A DNA stretch of 64,000 nt, taken from the NCBI GenBank assembly GCA_963377175.1, contig CAUJNA010003775.1:38035-102034 (forward strand). The letters are read 5' to 3'. Both the position numbers and the translations under genes were made by a program. This DNA comes from Effrenium voratum. Its lineage: Eukaryota; Sar; Dinophyceae; Suessiales; Symbiodiniaceae. The notes beneath the pieces are model-generated. The model worked only from the letters and a program-made list of their open reading frames with translations, did no database searches and had not been told where the DNA came from. Shown here piece by piece: positions 43,421-57,230 of the stretch (position 1 is the first letter of the stretch; every line of letters begins with the position of its first letter).

Positions 43421-45790
43421 AGAGGGCATCGACTAGTTTGCCCTCCCCACACTTTGGCCTCCCCTTTGTGGTCAAGGCTCCCAGACCGAGACCGGCTCCC
43501 GGCCTGGCTCGCCGGACCTGACGACCGGAATTTTGAGGCGTCATTTTTTTCCGGAACTCGACGGAGGAACTCCAAAACCATTCGGCAAGTCCTCTCGAAG
43601 CTGTCATTACAATCCCCAAATTCACAGAGCCCATGACAAAATCAGATGCACCCAAACGCAGGCCAAGAGCAGCTACGTTGGTGGAAACTCATGAAGTCAT
43701 GATAAGTCATGTGTACTTTTGGAGAGCGAAGGAAAACAAAAAGGCGAGTCTCTGCCCCAAATGCTCGCATCCCACCGCGCTCGCCTCTTTGCACGGCATT
43801 CCTGAGAACCAGGCAGCGCAAGGACCTCCGGTGCATCGGTCGCGGGTCCCACCCCAGTTTTGGACCTTGGCGCTTTATTTGTTCCACAAACGGGGCAAGG
43901 GGGCATCCCCTTCTGAACAACGGCTTGTCTTGGGAAAATGGCAACAAGGTGTCCTGGCCAAAGTGTATCGAGCTTGAGCATGCATAATCTTTACTGGTTC
44001 AAGCAGCACAAACACAGCAGGGTGAATGGACATGTTCAACAACTTGGGCCTCATGCCAATTGCACCCTACTTGACGCTGGGGCAGCCACATTCAGAAACA
44101 CGACGTTGCAAGGAGATTCAGTTCGAATGGAACTACAACTTGCTCCCTCTGGCCTAGATGTTGCTGGTTTGCACGGCCTCGAATGAATCGCTTGGAGTTA
44201 GGGGAAGACCAGCTAGAGCCAGCAAAGCCTGTCATGACGCTTTGCGCGACGCTTTGCTCAGCTCGGATAACCGTCTCCGACGTTATTTGCCTCTTTTGCC
44301 ACCAAGCTGCGTGTCTTTTCACAATTCCCAAATTTGTGTCCAGAACATATACGGAAACTGCATATGACCATGACTCGTATAGCTTCCCGTGAGAAAGGCA
44401 ACCACTACCTGAATGGAATCGCTCACAGTCAAGTGGAAAAGGCCTGAGTCGTGGAGATGGCTCAAGAGGCCAAATACATGTTGCCAGAAAGTGGCCACAC
44501 CCTACATGGACATAGTAAAACTCGTGAGCGCCCAGATTGTGTAGGAAACTTAGCGAGTTCCCCCTGATATCCCTCCCAAATCGACCATGGACTACTCATA
44601 TTTTGACAGGATAGGAATCCCTGCTTGATTTCTTGCCTAAGCCTGGTATGAATCTGAAATACGTGAACGGCCAACTACGGCCAATGTGATACTCGCCTGT
44701 ATTTGGCCTTTCTTCTCCAACGCAAAGCAAGCACGGCAAATCTGCCGTGGCCCAACCTGGTTTATAGCTGAGCACCCAAAAGCCGATTTTTTTGAGACCA
44801 GCTCCAAGAAAGCACCAGGAAGGAAGCCTAAAAATTACTCTCTACCCCTCAAAGGTTCGGAAAGAACCTTCTCAGGGGTTCACTCAGAGCTGAGAATGTT
44901 CTACAGATCTCTCCTATTTACACCTTTCGGAAAAAGGGGTCCCTCTTTGTGGTGCTTGACTATACAGTGGCCCAAAAAAAAAAATGGAACATGAGCATTT
45001 GCCCGGGAATCGATCGAACGCCACCCGAGCCCACGCCTGCAATTGCTCCGGCTCCTCTGGCTCCTCTGGCTCCTCTGGCTCCTCTGGGAGCTCGGTGCCT
45101 GACCATCAACGCAGGTTGAGGCCCAAAGACACCACTGCCGACCACACGAGCTTCCACCTCTGCAAGTCGGCCTTATCAAGGTTTGTATGGTTTTGTAGTC
45201 CAGCCAGGCTAATCCTCATAGAAGGCCAAGTTGCAAGGCAATCTAGACGCCTCAGGAAGTCTCCAAAGCCGAGCTTTCTTTGCACAAGATCCCTTCATTT
45301 GCCGTCATCCCTGTGCCTAGTGTTGATGTAGATGGCTCCAACATGCTTGAACCAAAGTAATGCAGGTTTCTCTGCATCCAAACAAGTCAGCCACGAATTG
45401 TGACATCGGAGTGACAGGATAAGCCAACCATTCAAACAATCACGTGCCAGCCCGGAAGGAAATGTAAGGAAGGGTAGCCATCACTCACCATCCTAAATTA
45501 TCCACAGGCCAAGCCCTAGATGCGACTCGAGCAACCGAGAGCCCTGCTCAAAGTCGCGGCAAAGGCCATCCTTAGCGTTCCAAAATTGAGCTCCCTGAGC
45601 AAAATTGTGTCTCCGGCTGGCAAATGGCAAAGGACCCAAACAGCAAAAGCCAGCCAAAGTTCAATGCAGGGCTAAACATACCAGCGCATGTCCTTGTGAT
45701 TGCTGTGCACCTATACATGGGGGTTCATCAAAAGGTCCCTGACACATTGGACGAAAAAAGGGGGAAACCACCAGTTCACCATGGTCAAAA
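43421..45790. other. Gene-poor stretch
   Basis: No recognised gene. Four to five copies of a 9-bp unit GGCTCCTCT lie at 45050-45092. Confidence 0.45.
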
Positions 45791-46229
45791 CTGGGGGCCC
45801 TAAATGGAATGGGTGCGGATTTATTTTGGGATTTTTTTTCGTTTTTTTTTTTGGGATTTTTTTTTCGTTTTTCGTCCGGGCCAGCAAAATGTCGTATTTT
45901 ACAGCATTTTCTCGCGAAATTGACGCATTTTACACTAGCTCGTCAACATCCCCAGCATCATTTTCAACATCCCCCGCATGTCCGACCAACATCCCTAGCA
46001 TCACCAACAAATCGTGGGTAACAAAATCCAAAAATGTAGCTGGCGGGTTGACGGGGTCAAAACAATGATGCTTCAAACAGGAGGGCATTTCAATCCCAGC
46101 AAAAAAAATACAAAAAAACAATTAAGAAAAACAGAGCGGGGTAGTGATGATTCGAACAGGGGTGCAATTAAATCTCTGCAAAAAGTCTAAAAAGTAGCGG
46201 GGGGGTTGGGGGGGGCGGCAGCCCCCCCC

Positions 46230-47690
46230 ATGATGTTCGAAGAATTGATGATTCAACTAGGGGTGCAATTAATTAAATCTCTGTAGAAAATCTAAAACGT
46301 AGCGGGGGGGTTGGGGGGGGGCGGCAGCCCCCCCATGATGTCGGAAGAAGTGGTGATTCAAGTAGGGGTGCAATGATTCAAGAAAGGGTGTGATAGAATT
46401 TACAAGGCAGCGGGAGGGTTGGCGGGGGTGGCTTCCCCTATAATGTTCGAAGAAATGCATACATACAGACATACACGGACTACACAGATTACCTAAAATG
46501 TCGTATTTTGCAGCATTTTCTCGCGAAATTGGACGCTCAAAAAAGTGATGATTCAAACAGGGGTGCAATTCAATCTCTGCCGGGCCAGTAAAGTGTCGTA
46601 TTTTACAGCATGTTCTCGCGAAATATACCCCGCATGTCCCACCAACATCCCTAGCATCACCCACAAATCGTGTGACGGGGTCAAAGAAATGATGATTCAA
46701 GTAGGAGGGCATGTCAATCCCTGTAAAAAAATATAAAAAGTAGCGGGGGGGTTGGGGGGGGCGGCAGCCCCCCCCACGATGTTGTTTGCAGAAGTGATGA
46801 TTTGAATAGGGGTGCAATTAAATCTCTGCAAAAAGTCTAAAAAGTAGCGGGGGGGTTGGGGGGGGCGGCAGCCCCCCCCCATGATGTTCGAAGAATTGAT
46901 GATTCAACTAGGGGTGCAATTAATTAAATCTCTGTAGAAAATCTAAACGTAGCGGGGGGGGTTGGGGGGGGCGGCAGCCCCCCCATGATGTCGGAAGAAG
47001 TGGTGATTCAAGTAGGGGTGCAATGATTCAAGAAAGGGTGTGATAGAATTTACAAGGCAGCGGGAGGGTTGGCGGGGGTGGCTTCCCCTATGATGTTCGA
47101 AGAAATGCATACATACAGACATACACGGACTACACAGATTACCTAAAATGTCGTATTTTGCAGCATTTTCTCGCGAAATTGGACGCTCGAAAAAGTGATG
47201 ATTCAAACAGGGGTGCAATTCAATCTCTGCCGGGCCAGTAAAGTGTCATATTTTACAGCATGTTCTCGCGAAATATACCCCGCATGTCCCACCAACATCC
47301 CTAGCATCACCCACAAATCGTGTGACGGGGTCAAAGAAATGATGATTCAAGTAGGAGGGCATGTCAATCCCTGTAAAAAAATATAAAAAGTAGCGGGGGG
47401 GTTCGGGGGGGCGGCAGCCCCCCCCACGATGTTGTTTGCAGAAGTGATGATTTGAATAGGGGTGCAATTAAATCTCTGCAAAAAGTCTTAAAAGTAGCGG
47501 GGGGGTTGGGCTGCCGCCCCCCCTCATGATGGTCGAAGAATTGATGATTCAACTAGGGGTGCAACCCCCCCATGATGTTCGAAGAATTGATGATTCAAAA
47601 TTGCAACTAATTAAATCTCTGCAGAAAATCTAAAACGTAGCGGGGGGGTTGGGGGGGGGGCGGCAGCCCCCCCATGATGTCGGAAAAACG
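46230..47690. repeat. Tandem duplication of a 650-bp block with G-run/C-run hairpins
   Basis: Copy 1 is about 46234-46883, copy 2 about 46884-47530, and a rearranged partial copy runs to about 47690. The copies are nearly identical. Each holds several modules built from GATGATTCAA, AGGGGTGCAATT, AAATCTCTG, GTAGCGGGGGGGTT and GGGGCGGCAGCCCCCC. The region 45890-46230 is a diverged outer copy. The recurring ORFs are by-products. Confidence 0.88.
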
Positions 47691-47739
47691 CCACCTGCCG
47701 AAGAGGAACTGGGAATGCAGAGGATGCGAAAAGCCAAAA

Positions 47740-47965
47740 AGCCACCAAAAGCCGCATAAACCAGCAAAAAGCCGAAAAGCCTAGAAGCCGAGAAGCCAAG
47801 AAGCCGAAAAGCCAACAAGCCAAGAAGCCAAGAAGCCAAGAAGCCAAGAAGCCAAGAAGCCAAGAAGCCAAGAAGCCCAGAAGCCGAGAAGCCGAGAAGC
47901 CAAGAAGCCAAGAAGCCGAAAAGCCAAGAAGCCAAGAAGCCGAGAAGCCAAGAAGCCAAAAGCGA
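47740..47965. repeat. GCCAAGAA minisatellite
   Basis: About 25 units of GCCAAGAA/GCCGAGAA/GCCGAAAA, 8 bp each. The repeated L/A/S/W/G open frames on minus are artefacts. Confidence 0.92.
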
Positions 47966-48367
47966 AAAAAAATCCCCCAAAAAAACGGAAAAAAATCCTA
48001 AAATAAATACCCCTCCAAATGGAATTTTGATCACCTCCCATATGTGAAAACCCGTGCATTGACCATCCAGCGCATGCGCTGGCTAGCAGGTCGCATCGTA
48101 AGACATGGGCTCAGTTGGTGTAGTCATCCCACGTGTCACCATCCTACATGTCATCATTTGCAAATCTCAACCAGTTGTTGATTGGAATCATCAAACCTAG
48201 TTGCTCCAATAATCCATTCTCTTGTGTACCATTCTAAACTTCTTCGCATTCTCTACACAATATTCTGAATTCAACATGGATACGTGTCAAAGTCAGGGCC
48301 CCAAAAAATGGACTTTGGTTTTCTTTGTGTGTTCCTTTTATTTGAATCAACCTAAAAAAGACTTTCT

Positions 48368-48370
<3 letters not shown>

Positions 48371-48458
<88 letters not shown>

Positions 48459-48483
48459 GCACGCACACACACACACACACACA
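48371..48483. repeat. (CA)n microsatellite, about 113 bp
   Basis: A nearly pure CA run with two CG interruptions. No element end is seen next to it. Confidence 0.97.
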
Positions 48484-51400
48484 GGTTGTTTGGTTCTCTT
48501 CCAGCTTCACACAGCATAAGCGATGCCGGCTGAGTGCCCTACACTTCAGGCTCCTGCAGCATGCTGGCCACTTGTGTTTTTTTGGCGAACGCAACTGGCC
48601 AAAAAGGATTTGATGGTACGTTACCACCTCCCAAAAAAACACAGTGAAATAGGGGAATCCCGGAGAAGAAAAAAAACTTCCTCCGACAGAGAGTCCTCCT
48701 GCTTGAAGTTCTGGGGTTTCCGAACAAGTTCTCAACCAATGGACACTCCCCTGATCGCGGAAAAAACATCTTGCGGTCTCCAAAAAGCGACCCCGTCTTA
48801 GACCTCTATTGGCTGAACCTTCAAAGTCGAAACTTGAAAATTGGGAAGGCCGTCTCTTCTTCTCCATTGCATCTGTCAATTTTCGGGATGCACCAAGTTG
48901 TGTTTTACATCTGACGCAACCAGAAGCAGCTCCATGCAACCTGAGGACATGTCTATGCGCCAATCATGTGATTTGTTGTACCTCGCAATAGTAGGCTGTA
49001 TACAAACGCTGCTGCTGGTTGTGGCATGGATGTTGAGGCCTACAAGGATGTCAGTCAAGGTTTACGTTGCTTCCATTTGCTTAGGTCCCCAGGAAAAAGT
49101 CTATATTTCTATTCATGATAGATTCCCTCTGAAACCAAAGGGGAAAATATACAATATTGATAAGCAACTGGAAGAATGGTTCTTGGTGGATTGAATTATC
49201 AATGAAACGGTGGAAGACCTGTTGTGGTTCGGGCGGAGGAACGGCTGCGATGTTCTGTCGAGTTACTCTTCCTGGAAGCAAATCAAGCCGTTCCATTAGG
49301 CACATCACTAAACCCAAGCTATCTCACTATGGAGGACTCGGTACGACGAAAAGCCATCCCTTTCAGCAAGTGGTCTGTGGCTCCAAAAATGGGGGGACCC
49401 GAAAGGGTGAGTTCATAAAGGCAACCAGCGCTCTTAGGGGTTGCCACCGGACACGAACCCAAAATCCGTGCTAAGCCAAAAAGTGCTTCTCAAAATGGGG
49501 GGACTTGTCGTTTTCAATCTGTTACCCCTCAAAGCCTCCCCAAGAAGGGTACCCCAACAAAAACGCGCACCAGCCCCCAAGCGCGAGCCACGCCTCGTCC
49601 GAGTCAGAGAAGGCAGCCCTGGCCTGGCTTGCACTTCAGGATTGAAGCGTATGAACCTGATGGCATCCTAAGACGTCTAGGGCTTGGGGGAAGAAAGCCG
49701 CTGGCAAAGCACTCAACATGGTTCGGGCACCTCCCAACTCAAGTATTCAAATGAATGTTTACAGAGTGGTTGCCACCATCTTTTTCATGTGTACAAGTAA
49801 TATATATATATATATATGTATACATGTCACATTTATACGTTTGTCTTGGGACACGCAGACAATATTAATGAGATGCGCAAGCACGTATGCGTCGCGTGGC
49901 CTCAGGTCAGAAGCAGGGGTATAATATACTTGATCGATTTAATTGAGATGCCATGAACAAGAACACATTACATTCCGTACCTCTGCATGAGGGAGCGAGC
50001 TTGCGGATTTGTTTGTGTTTTGCCTTTGACATGGTGACAACGGATGAGAGCGCCGATCCCAGTAGCCAGTTTTCAGGATATAAATTCGAGTTTGCCCAAA
50101 ATGTAGGTTGGTTTTACCATGATATACCAATACATATGTATATATCTTTACTGCTGTTGGTATGCATTTCGTTCTGTGTTTGGTTCTGTTCGGCTGCAAA
50201 AAACAAACTGTTTTGCTACCATATCACGGGCTGGAAAGACATATCATAGATCTTTACGTACCCACAGACCAGCAAACACCGCCGCCGCTTCACCCGGTAG
50301 CAGCTTGTTGGTGTTTCGTGTTCCATGATCCCTGCTTTTCAAGACAGGGCCGCTTCCCACAGATGCATGTTGCACAGATGAGTACGGGCAGTATGTGAGC
50401 CACGATCAATATTCACCGTCGTTTATGGTGACATGGGGCACTCTTGCCAAATTACCATTAGGAAGTCCCATGTTGGAAGACAATGAGTCTTGACAGTGAT
50501 GTGTGCTTGTTGGAAGGTCAATGGATTTGTTTGTGTCTGTGGTATCGAACAGCGCTCGTTGATCAATCCAGTATGAAAGCCGAGACTAGTGTCGTGAACC
50601 CAACCTATCGCGATGGCTGGACAACTCATCCTCACTTGGAAAAGTTGTCTGTCTGTGTGTGTGTTTGGTTCGTGCTAGGTGTAATTACATGTGTATATAT
50701 ATACATATATATATATATATTATTATATACAGTATACATGTGTGTGTGTGTGTGTCTGCGTGCGCTGGCAGTGGTTCTTGTCACTCTTGCATTCTGCGTT
50801 GCATGTTTTCTAGTGTTGCACTATGCCCGTGAAAGTTGTTCATACACTTACTTGTGTATTTATGAATTTGTGAATCCGCATATGTAGAACTTGTGTGTGT
50901 TGTGTTAGCTGTTTGCCACCTGGCCTTGTTCGGGGGTCGGAGTGCACCCAACCCAACCCACCCACGCACCCACGCCCTCACCCCACCCACTAGTAAGACG
51001 ACGGGCCAATGGATCTCAACGGCTCGAGACTAAGCAAAAAAAGCGCACACACACACACACAACGCTGGCACTGGCGAGTGGGAAACCCCGCACAGTGCCA
51101 AGGGTCCACATGTAACTTTCGTAAAAACGGCAACGTCCGACACCCCCGAAAACAGCGCGACTCTGTCACGCCTCTTCGCTCATCAGCACCTAGCCAGAGA
51201 GAAAGCTGAAGCTTCAAAACGCCATCTACAGAACAGTCTGCCCGCCCCCCTTTGTTAGATGTCAGCTCAGATGTCCAGTGGCCATGGGAAAAAAGGCATC
51301 TTTTCTTTGTTGTTTGACTTTAAAGGGGAACCCTTCCCGAAAAAAGGGCACCACTGGGCAGCTGGGTCAGAAGTTTGTCAGATTGCGACAAGCTACAACT

Positions 51401-54241
51401 TTGCATGGCTGCGCAAGTAGTTTGCTTGCCCACCATTTTTCTTCAGCCACACCCCTCGGCGCGAAGAGCGCGCCTCTGCATGCTTGGCCATGAAGCTCTG
51501 TCCAACCTCGCAAAAGCGTCCCCCCCGAAACGGCTTCGCGCGCGAGCCAACTTGGCTGCAAGCCTCGCAGCAAGTCCAGCCAGGAGCCTCGTCCTTGCCT
51601 TTAATGGGTGGAGGCCGTGACCTTTGCCTAAGGGAACCTTGCTTTTACAATCACTGCCTTGTCTTGTCGTGCTAAAGAAGTGTTCTTCCAAAAAGTTAGC
51701 CCACGCCGGTGGCAGAATGGCACAAGATTGGTCTAGCTTGAGCTTTTCTCACGCCTCTCTTCACTACTGCTTTGATAAGGATACCCCCAGGCATGTGAGT
51801 TGTGCGGCCACACAGGTCATTTCCAGCTTACATAGCCTAAATATAGCGCCTAGCCTCATAACTGATAATTGGACTGGCATCTTCCCTTCACTCAATGACT
51901 CAATCACATTCTAGGCCGGCGCACAAAAAACCAATCTGCTCGATCGCATGTTTCGTCGCCCTGAATCTGGACAAACATGTCCCGGCACTCTCCTGGCGCC
52001 TGCCTCTGGAGTGCACTCGGCGGATGAGCAGCTGCACTCGAAATCCTGCGGGGAAATGACCGCTGAGTAAAGTCCGGTGTCATATTGTGCTAAACGTCCG
52101 GTTGCTGGCACGGAACTGGAACAGTGCCTTGCGTGCGCGCACATGAAGGCAACCAAATAGGTGACGGTGTCAACAAATAGTAGTCCCTGGCAACTGAAAT
52201 ACAGTACAACCAATCTAAACCAGTGCCATCTATGTTTATCCAAACTAACCAGTATGGCCCTCACAGTATTCCCAAAATCCTGAAAAACCGCAGGGCTGGG
52301 CAGGGATGCCTGCAGCCTGACTCGGCAACACACAATCATACCCCGCTTGCAGGCCAGCCTGCAACGCTCCCAAGTGCCCATTTGATTGATGTGCAAGGCG
52401 TATGACCTAGCTACAATGTTGTAGGTCCGTTTTCGTGCGCATGGGCTTCCATCGGTCATTTGCTCTTGTGAGGGGTTATCCCCAGCCTTCCAAAGAACAA
52501 GTAAACTAGAATGTTTCATAACAATTACGATTTAAAAGGGGGCAGGCCTGTGTGACTGGCATATTCACACGTCAGTTCGTGTGCTGTGGGCTAGATCGGA
52601 GATTTGTCCTTCGCCTCCAATCATTTCTATTTCAGGCCAAACAAGCAAGTTGCAGGGCGCATTCAAACAAGTGTCAAAGCCGAACATGTTTCTTTCGGGC
52701 CGGCTGCTCGCGGGGTCTTCAGAAGGATTTTTTACTCGCTTTCAGGCTCCAATTCTCTCCAAGTTTTGTTCCTCAATTGTTCGAAAAGGTTGCAGCAAGG
52801 CTGCTAATCGCTTAACCCACCACGCCCTACCAACTTTGCTTGGCCCAGGTTTGGTAAGTCGCGGGATCTCGGATTGAGTTGGGCCAAGTGTTTCGTCTGC
52901 CACTTCAACGAGCAGTTGAAAGTTTTAGGCTAGTTGCTAAAATCCAACAAGATCAAGAGGTCACAAGACCCTTCACATGCCCTCAGTTGCCAAAGGACCT
53001 AGAAACAAAAGGGTTAACCTTTGGGGGCCATGAATGGACCAAGGCCAAGGGGAAACCAAAAGGTCAGTTTCCAATTCGCTTTAGAACAGTGCGTGCCCCC
53101 ATGATTTCACCTCAGACTCCAACGGGGCAAAGCCGTGGGAGGTAAACCTTCATGGCATTTTTCGAGCGAGCACGTCTCCAAATAAGAAAGCAGTGCTCAA
53201 CCGATTCCCCGGAAGCAAGATAAAGTCAGTAAGCATCTCAATGGGCGACCAACCACACAACACTTTCTGGGTGGACAAATCAAATCCCGGGTGCAGCATC
53301 TCGCCGGCATGTTTTTTTCCTTCAGCCTTTGTGCGGCCATTTTTGCGGCATGCTTCGCTCACTATCTGTCGACTCCCTTGAGGAAGTGCTGACTACATCG
53401 CAACACCTGAGCCATGCTGGGCATTAGACTTTTCGGGGGAGCTGCTGCTGCTGCTGCACTTCCTTGCACGTCAATTCCCAAACACAGCACTTGGCCGTAT
53501 GATCGCTGTCTCTCTAAACCAAAGCGCTCTCCGCGGGAAAAATGATAGGCAATCTTTGAACAGGGCCACCCCCTTTTGATACAAGCCCAGGTTGGAGAGC
53601 TGCAACTTTGCCACCAACAACTCTGTTTGTGCTCGCCCCTGCCAGTGCACTGTGGTGTTGGCTCCAGTGTTGCGGGTATGGAATTAACATCGACCCGGTG
53701 CTTCTCGCGTCGGCACAGGGGTGAAGCTTGGTCAGGGCGTTGTTTGCGCCCCTCTCCAGGAATATCGCAAAGTGGCGAGTCATCAGCAAACAATGCACAA
53801 CTCTTAGAAGGGCGACGCGATGCAAACGGGTCAAGTGGCCCTACCTTTCCATGTCTCCATCCGTGAGCAAAACAACGCTGAGTTGAAGACGCCGCCGCGA
53901 ATGGTAAGCTCTCTTGCTGGAATCAAGCATTATGAATAGTTAGACTAAGAGGTCTAAGTCTATTCCCCTCGCATGAGTTTGAACATGAGCTGAACCATCC
54001 AACAAGTCGATCAGGAATACAAATTCTCAAAACGCCTCTCTGCAAGCTCAGCACCACCAACTTGTGGCAATGAATTCCAAAACCTCCCTTTGAATCGGTT
54101 GTCGTTAAAAAAAAGAAAAAGAAAAGCAACTACAGAGGCAAAACAAAGCATGTCACAATTGTCCCTGCCTTGCCGGCGAACACTTGCTGCGACCTTGTTC
54201 CCGCACATCCGTTGCTCTGTTGCGTCACAGCTGTAAACATC
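48484..54241. other. Long gene-poor stretch
   Basis: TA microsatellites lie at 49798-49820 and 50694-50730, and a weak family C copy at about 49102-49177. A 202-codon minus frame (51911-52519) and overlapping frames at 53362-53834 were examined and not accepted as genes. Confidence 0.45.
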
Positions 54242-54608
54242 TCAATCTTCTGCCCTCTCAACCCGTTTTGGAGCGACACGTGGCCGACGTGAGCCACGAG
54301 GGATTCCAATCTGAACACTCGTCACGCCCGGCGCCAGCTGAAGCTCGGAGAGGGCTTCGCGACGGGTCCCGGAACTGCCAACTGCCACATCACTCGGGTT
54401 CTCGGCTGTCACCGCTCTCGACGCTCGGCTGCGAGCTGGTGTCTGCCCGGCTCTGAATGCCTCAGCAACTCGGCGGGCCAATGTGACGAAGACTTTCTCT
54501 TCAGTCCTATCTGAAACATGCCACCATTCTTTCAGCACAAGTGGAAGATTCCGGGTTTTACCCAGTGACCAATAGATGCCGTACTTCAAGGCCGCAAGAA
54601 TGAAACGC
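54242..54608 (-). CDS. Candidate last exon of an unidentified gene
   Basis: A minus-strand frame open through the TGA at 54242. A likely acceptor is TTCCCATTCGTGGCAG (ending near 54609). The exon encodes VERFILAALKYGIYWSLG, then LPLVLKEWWHVSD and KVFVTLARRVAEAFRAG, which read as two amphipathic helices around a WW pair. A Ser/Arg/Ala-rich stretch follows, then LQLAPGVTSVQIGIPRG and a basic end. Composition and lack of stops argue for real coding. Earlier exons beyond 54610 were not found. No family is recognised. Confidence 0.5.
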
Positions 54609-54829
54609 TCAACGCCTGCCACGAATGGGAACTTGGGACATACACCATGCCAGGTGCGTCCACCATTCCTTGCACGTCGTTTGAAGTTTCACCAACCAAA
54701 GGTGAAAAAGGGAACGCGACAAACTTATAAGGAATCTCAGATTGTAGCAAAAACGCCATAGATTCCATGTGGGGGCCATTGAATGAATGAACCTTGGCCA
54801 AGTTGATCATAGACGGTTGTCTTCACCCC

Positions 54830-56400
54830 AGCAAGTACTGGATCTTTTGTGTTCATTTAGAAACCTTTGAGAATTGAGATCTTCTTTTGCAATTCACATT
54901 AGATAACTGAACACAACATCTAATGACACGGCTGGTCAACCATTGGTTCTCAAAATGGGTTATCCTGGTTAATGGAAAGGACTAAAACCTGCGGTCCATA
55001 TCATGGTGGCTTCGTTTTGACCCACACCCATCTGGGTGGTAAATTTACGTCTGGGACCCTCTGGTGGACATCCTTTAGGGGAGTTACGTCCACCATCTAC
55101 CCTCCCTCCCACCTTGCCATGGCAACCAGGGACCCGGTCCCTTCAAAAGGAAACTCGTCTTCCAGGTACCTCCCCACAGGTGCCACGTTCTGTTGGAAGG
55201 GTCTCCCTTGGGACGCCCCAAAGTCCATTGCTTTCCGAGCTGCTGGACACCAGCCGCTTGCCGGTCGGCGCCTCGGCTTGGGCAAGTGCCAGGCTTCAAG
55301 CCAATTTGGGGCGACCTGGGTGGCTCGTCTTCTTGGGGTACCCGCCTTCTTTTCTTGGCGGCTTCAAAGGGAAGCCAAAAGGAAAGCCACCATTCTTGGG
55401 GTCCTTTTTAAAAGGGACATATCCACCTGCATGTCAATGTGTGTGTGTGTGGTGTTGTGTTGTGGCATGTGTTGTGTTGTGGCATGTGTGGTGTAAATGG
55501 GGGATGCTATATGCGCCAATTCCACCAATTCTTTTGCAACACCCCTGTGCCTCGCAAACAAGCCTCAAGCCACCGTGCCTTGCCAGTTCCTTGCTAAGTC
55601 TGACATACGTACTGGTCTCCTTTTTTGACTGTCCCCGTGGCCAAACATATATCGGCCAACGACACATATATGAGTGCGCCTTTTTTACGGGACCCCCCAA
55701 AATGGTGGATTTCCTTGAGGTTTCCAGTTAACACAACCAAAACAAAGGCTACCAACTCCAAAAAGGACAATCGAGCCACCCACAGGCAATTAAAGTGCAG
55801 AACTCGCCAACCACGGGCCCCGACAGGCCGAGTGATCCTGCCTGCACCCAAATGATGATGATTCTGCAAACTTTACGATCTCAGTTCTCATGACTGCTGA
55901 AAAACACAACGGGCAAACAATAAAGGACAGGCCCGCAAATCTTGCTGGTGCGATAGGCAGGGAATGACAACCAGACTAGTGGTTGACAGAACCGTTTGGG
56001 GATTCCCGAATAAAGGAAACCACAGGGGATTGCTTTCTTGGCGTCATTCCAACTCATTCCCTGCAGCAACTTCTATGATGATTCACAACTCGTTGAACGA
56101 CAAAGAAACCCCTTGTCAAGCTTCACGAGAACCTGATGACCCCATGCACAGCTGCTTCTGGAAGCTATATTTGAGTCGTCTACGGAACCATATCTGAGCA
56201 TTTGGGGGATCCAATGTCTAGTCTCCAAGAGGAAGTGTTGCTCGCCTCCAACAACCTCTAGCTTACGGAAAAGTGTCGCAACCGGACCTTCGATGTACGG
56301 AATACTACTGTTCATACATTTGGCAGCCTGCTACCAATAAGCTTTACATGATCGGAAACGGATGTTTGATTCAGTGCAGGACTTCAAGCAGGGCAATTGA
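54830..56400. other. Gene-poor stretch with interspersed elements
   Basis: A family D copy lies at about 55050-55105 and a family B copy at 55941-56070. No gene supported. Confidence 0.45.
55941..56070. repeat. Family B MITE-like element
   Basis: CTTGCTGGTGCGATAGGCAGG start, GGATTCCCGAATAAAGGAAACC interior, CATTCCCTGCAGCAAC end. Confidence 0.8.
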
Positions 56401-56419
56401 AGCACAGAACCCCACTGTC

Positions 56420-57230
56420 GACCGACACTGCACTCCGGTCTGAAGAACAAACACGTTGGCCGCTTACTAGTATCTGCTTGTATTTGTCACGTGCACGTCA
56501 GGCCGCAGAACCACATGAATCTCCCTTCAGAATCCAAGAAGGCCACTCAGACAGTCCCCCTTTGCACTCAACCGCGCCTGTGGAAGGCTGCCGAGCTCAT
56601 CCTCCTGAGCATGGAACAACGACCATCAGCCTTGCAGGTGCCTCTCCAGTCACAAGCACGACCGCTCAAGTGCACACACATACACCCATCACAGCACACA
56701 AGTCTGCCAAGTGATACGCGCACTTGTTCAATAAAAGATGCACTCCATCCTCGAGCACATCTGCTCAAGACCATGCACGCAGCACTGAGCGTGTGCCGAC
56801 CACGCGATAAGCCTTTCTGCCAAATGATAAGCGCACCCGCGCAAGAGCATGCGCTCAGCAGCACGCACACCCTTTCAACATGATGAGCACCCCGGCTCGA
56901 AAGCACATACAATGCACATACTCCCCAATGCAAACACGTCTGCCCAACAAGAAGCACGCCCACTCAGGGACATGCGCCCAGCAATTTGCACATTGTGTCA
57001 AAATAATAAGTATGCCCGCACAAGGGCACACGCACACAAACTCCACTACACATGTCTCTGCCACGCCCGGCCAAGAGCATGCGCTCTCGCGACACACACA
57101 CACACACACACACATCCTTTCCACATTGTAAGCACGCCCCTCAAGAACATGGGCTCAGCAATGCACAAATCCTTTCCAAACGATAAGCACACCTGCTCAC
57201 CGGCACGCACATGCCTGCCAATATTTATCA
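56420..57230. repeat. Degenerate tandem repeat of about 60-65 bp
   Basis: Units share GATAAGCACGCCC, GCTCAAGAGCATGCGCTCAG and CAATGCACA. At least ten diverged copies are recognisable. Frames on both strands (for example 56568-56963 minus) follow the repeat and are not called as genes. A (CA)n run sits at 57095-57113. Confidence 0.7.

Noticed and set aside
46269..47552. Pairs of similar ORFs with PPQPPRYF repeats
   Set aside because: Similarity comes from the 650-bp DNA duplication and the C/G runs, not from protein conservation.
48367..48963. 198-aa minus ORF ending in a VCVC tract
   Set aside because: Driven by the (CA)n repeat, and the remainder has no domain.
51911..52519. 202-aa minus ORF with a possible membrane segment
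   Set aside because: Length is within chance for this window size. No start context or recognisable domain; composition is uneven.
53362..53834. FADDS motif suggesting a LINE reverse transcriptase
   Set aside because: No other RT motif lies upstream or downstream in any nearby frame, and the rest does not read as RT. Probably chance.
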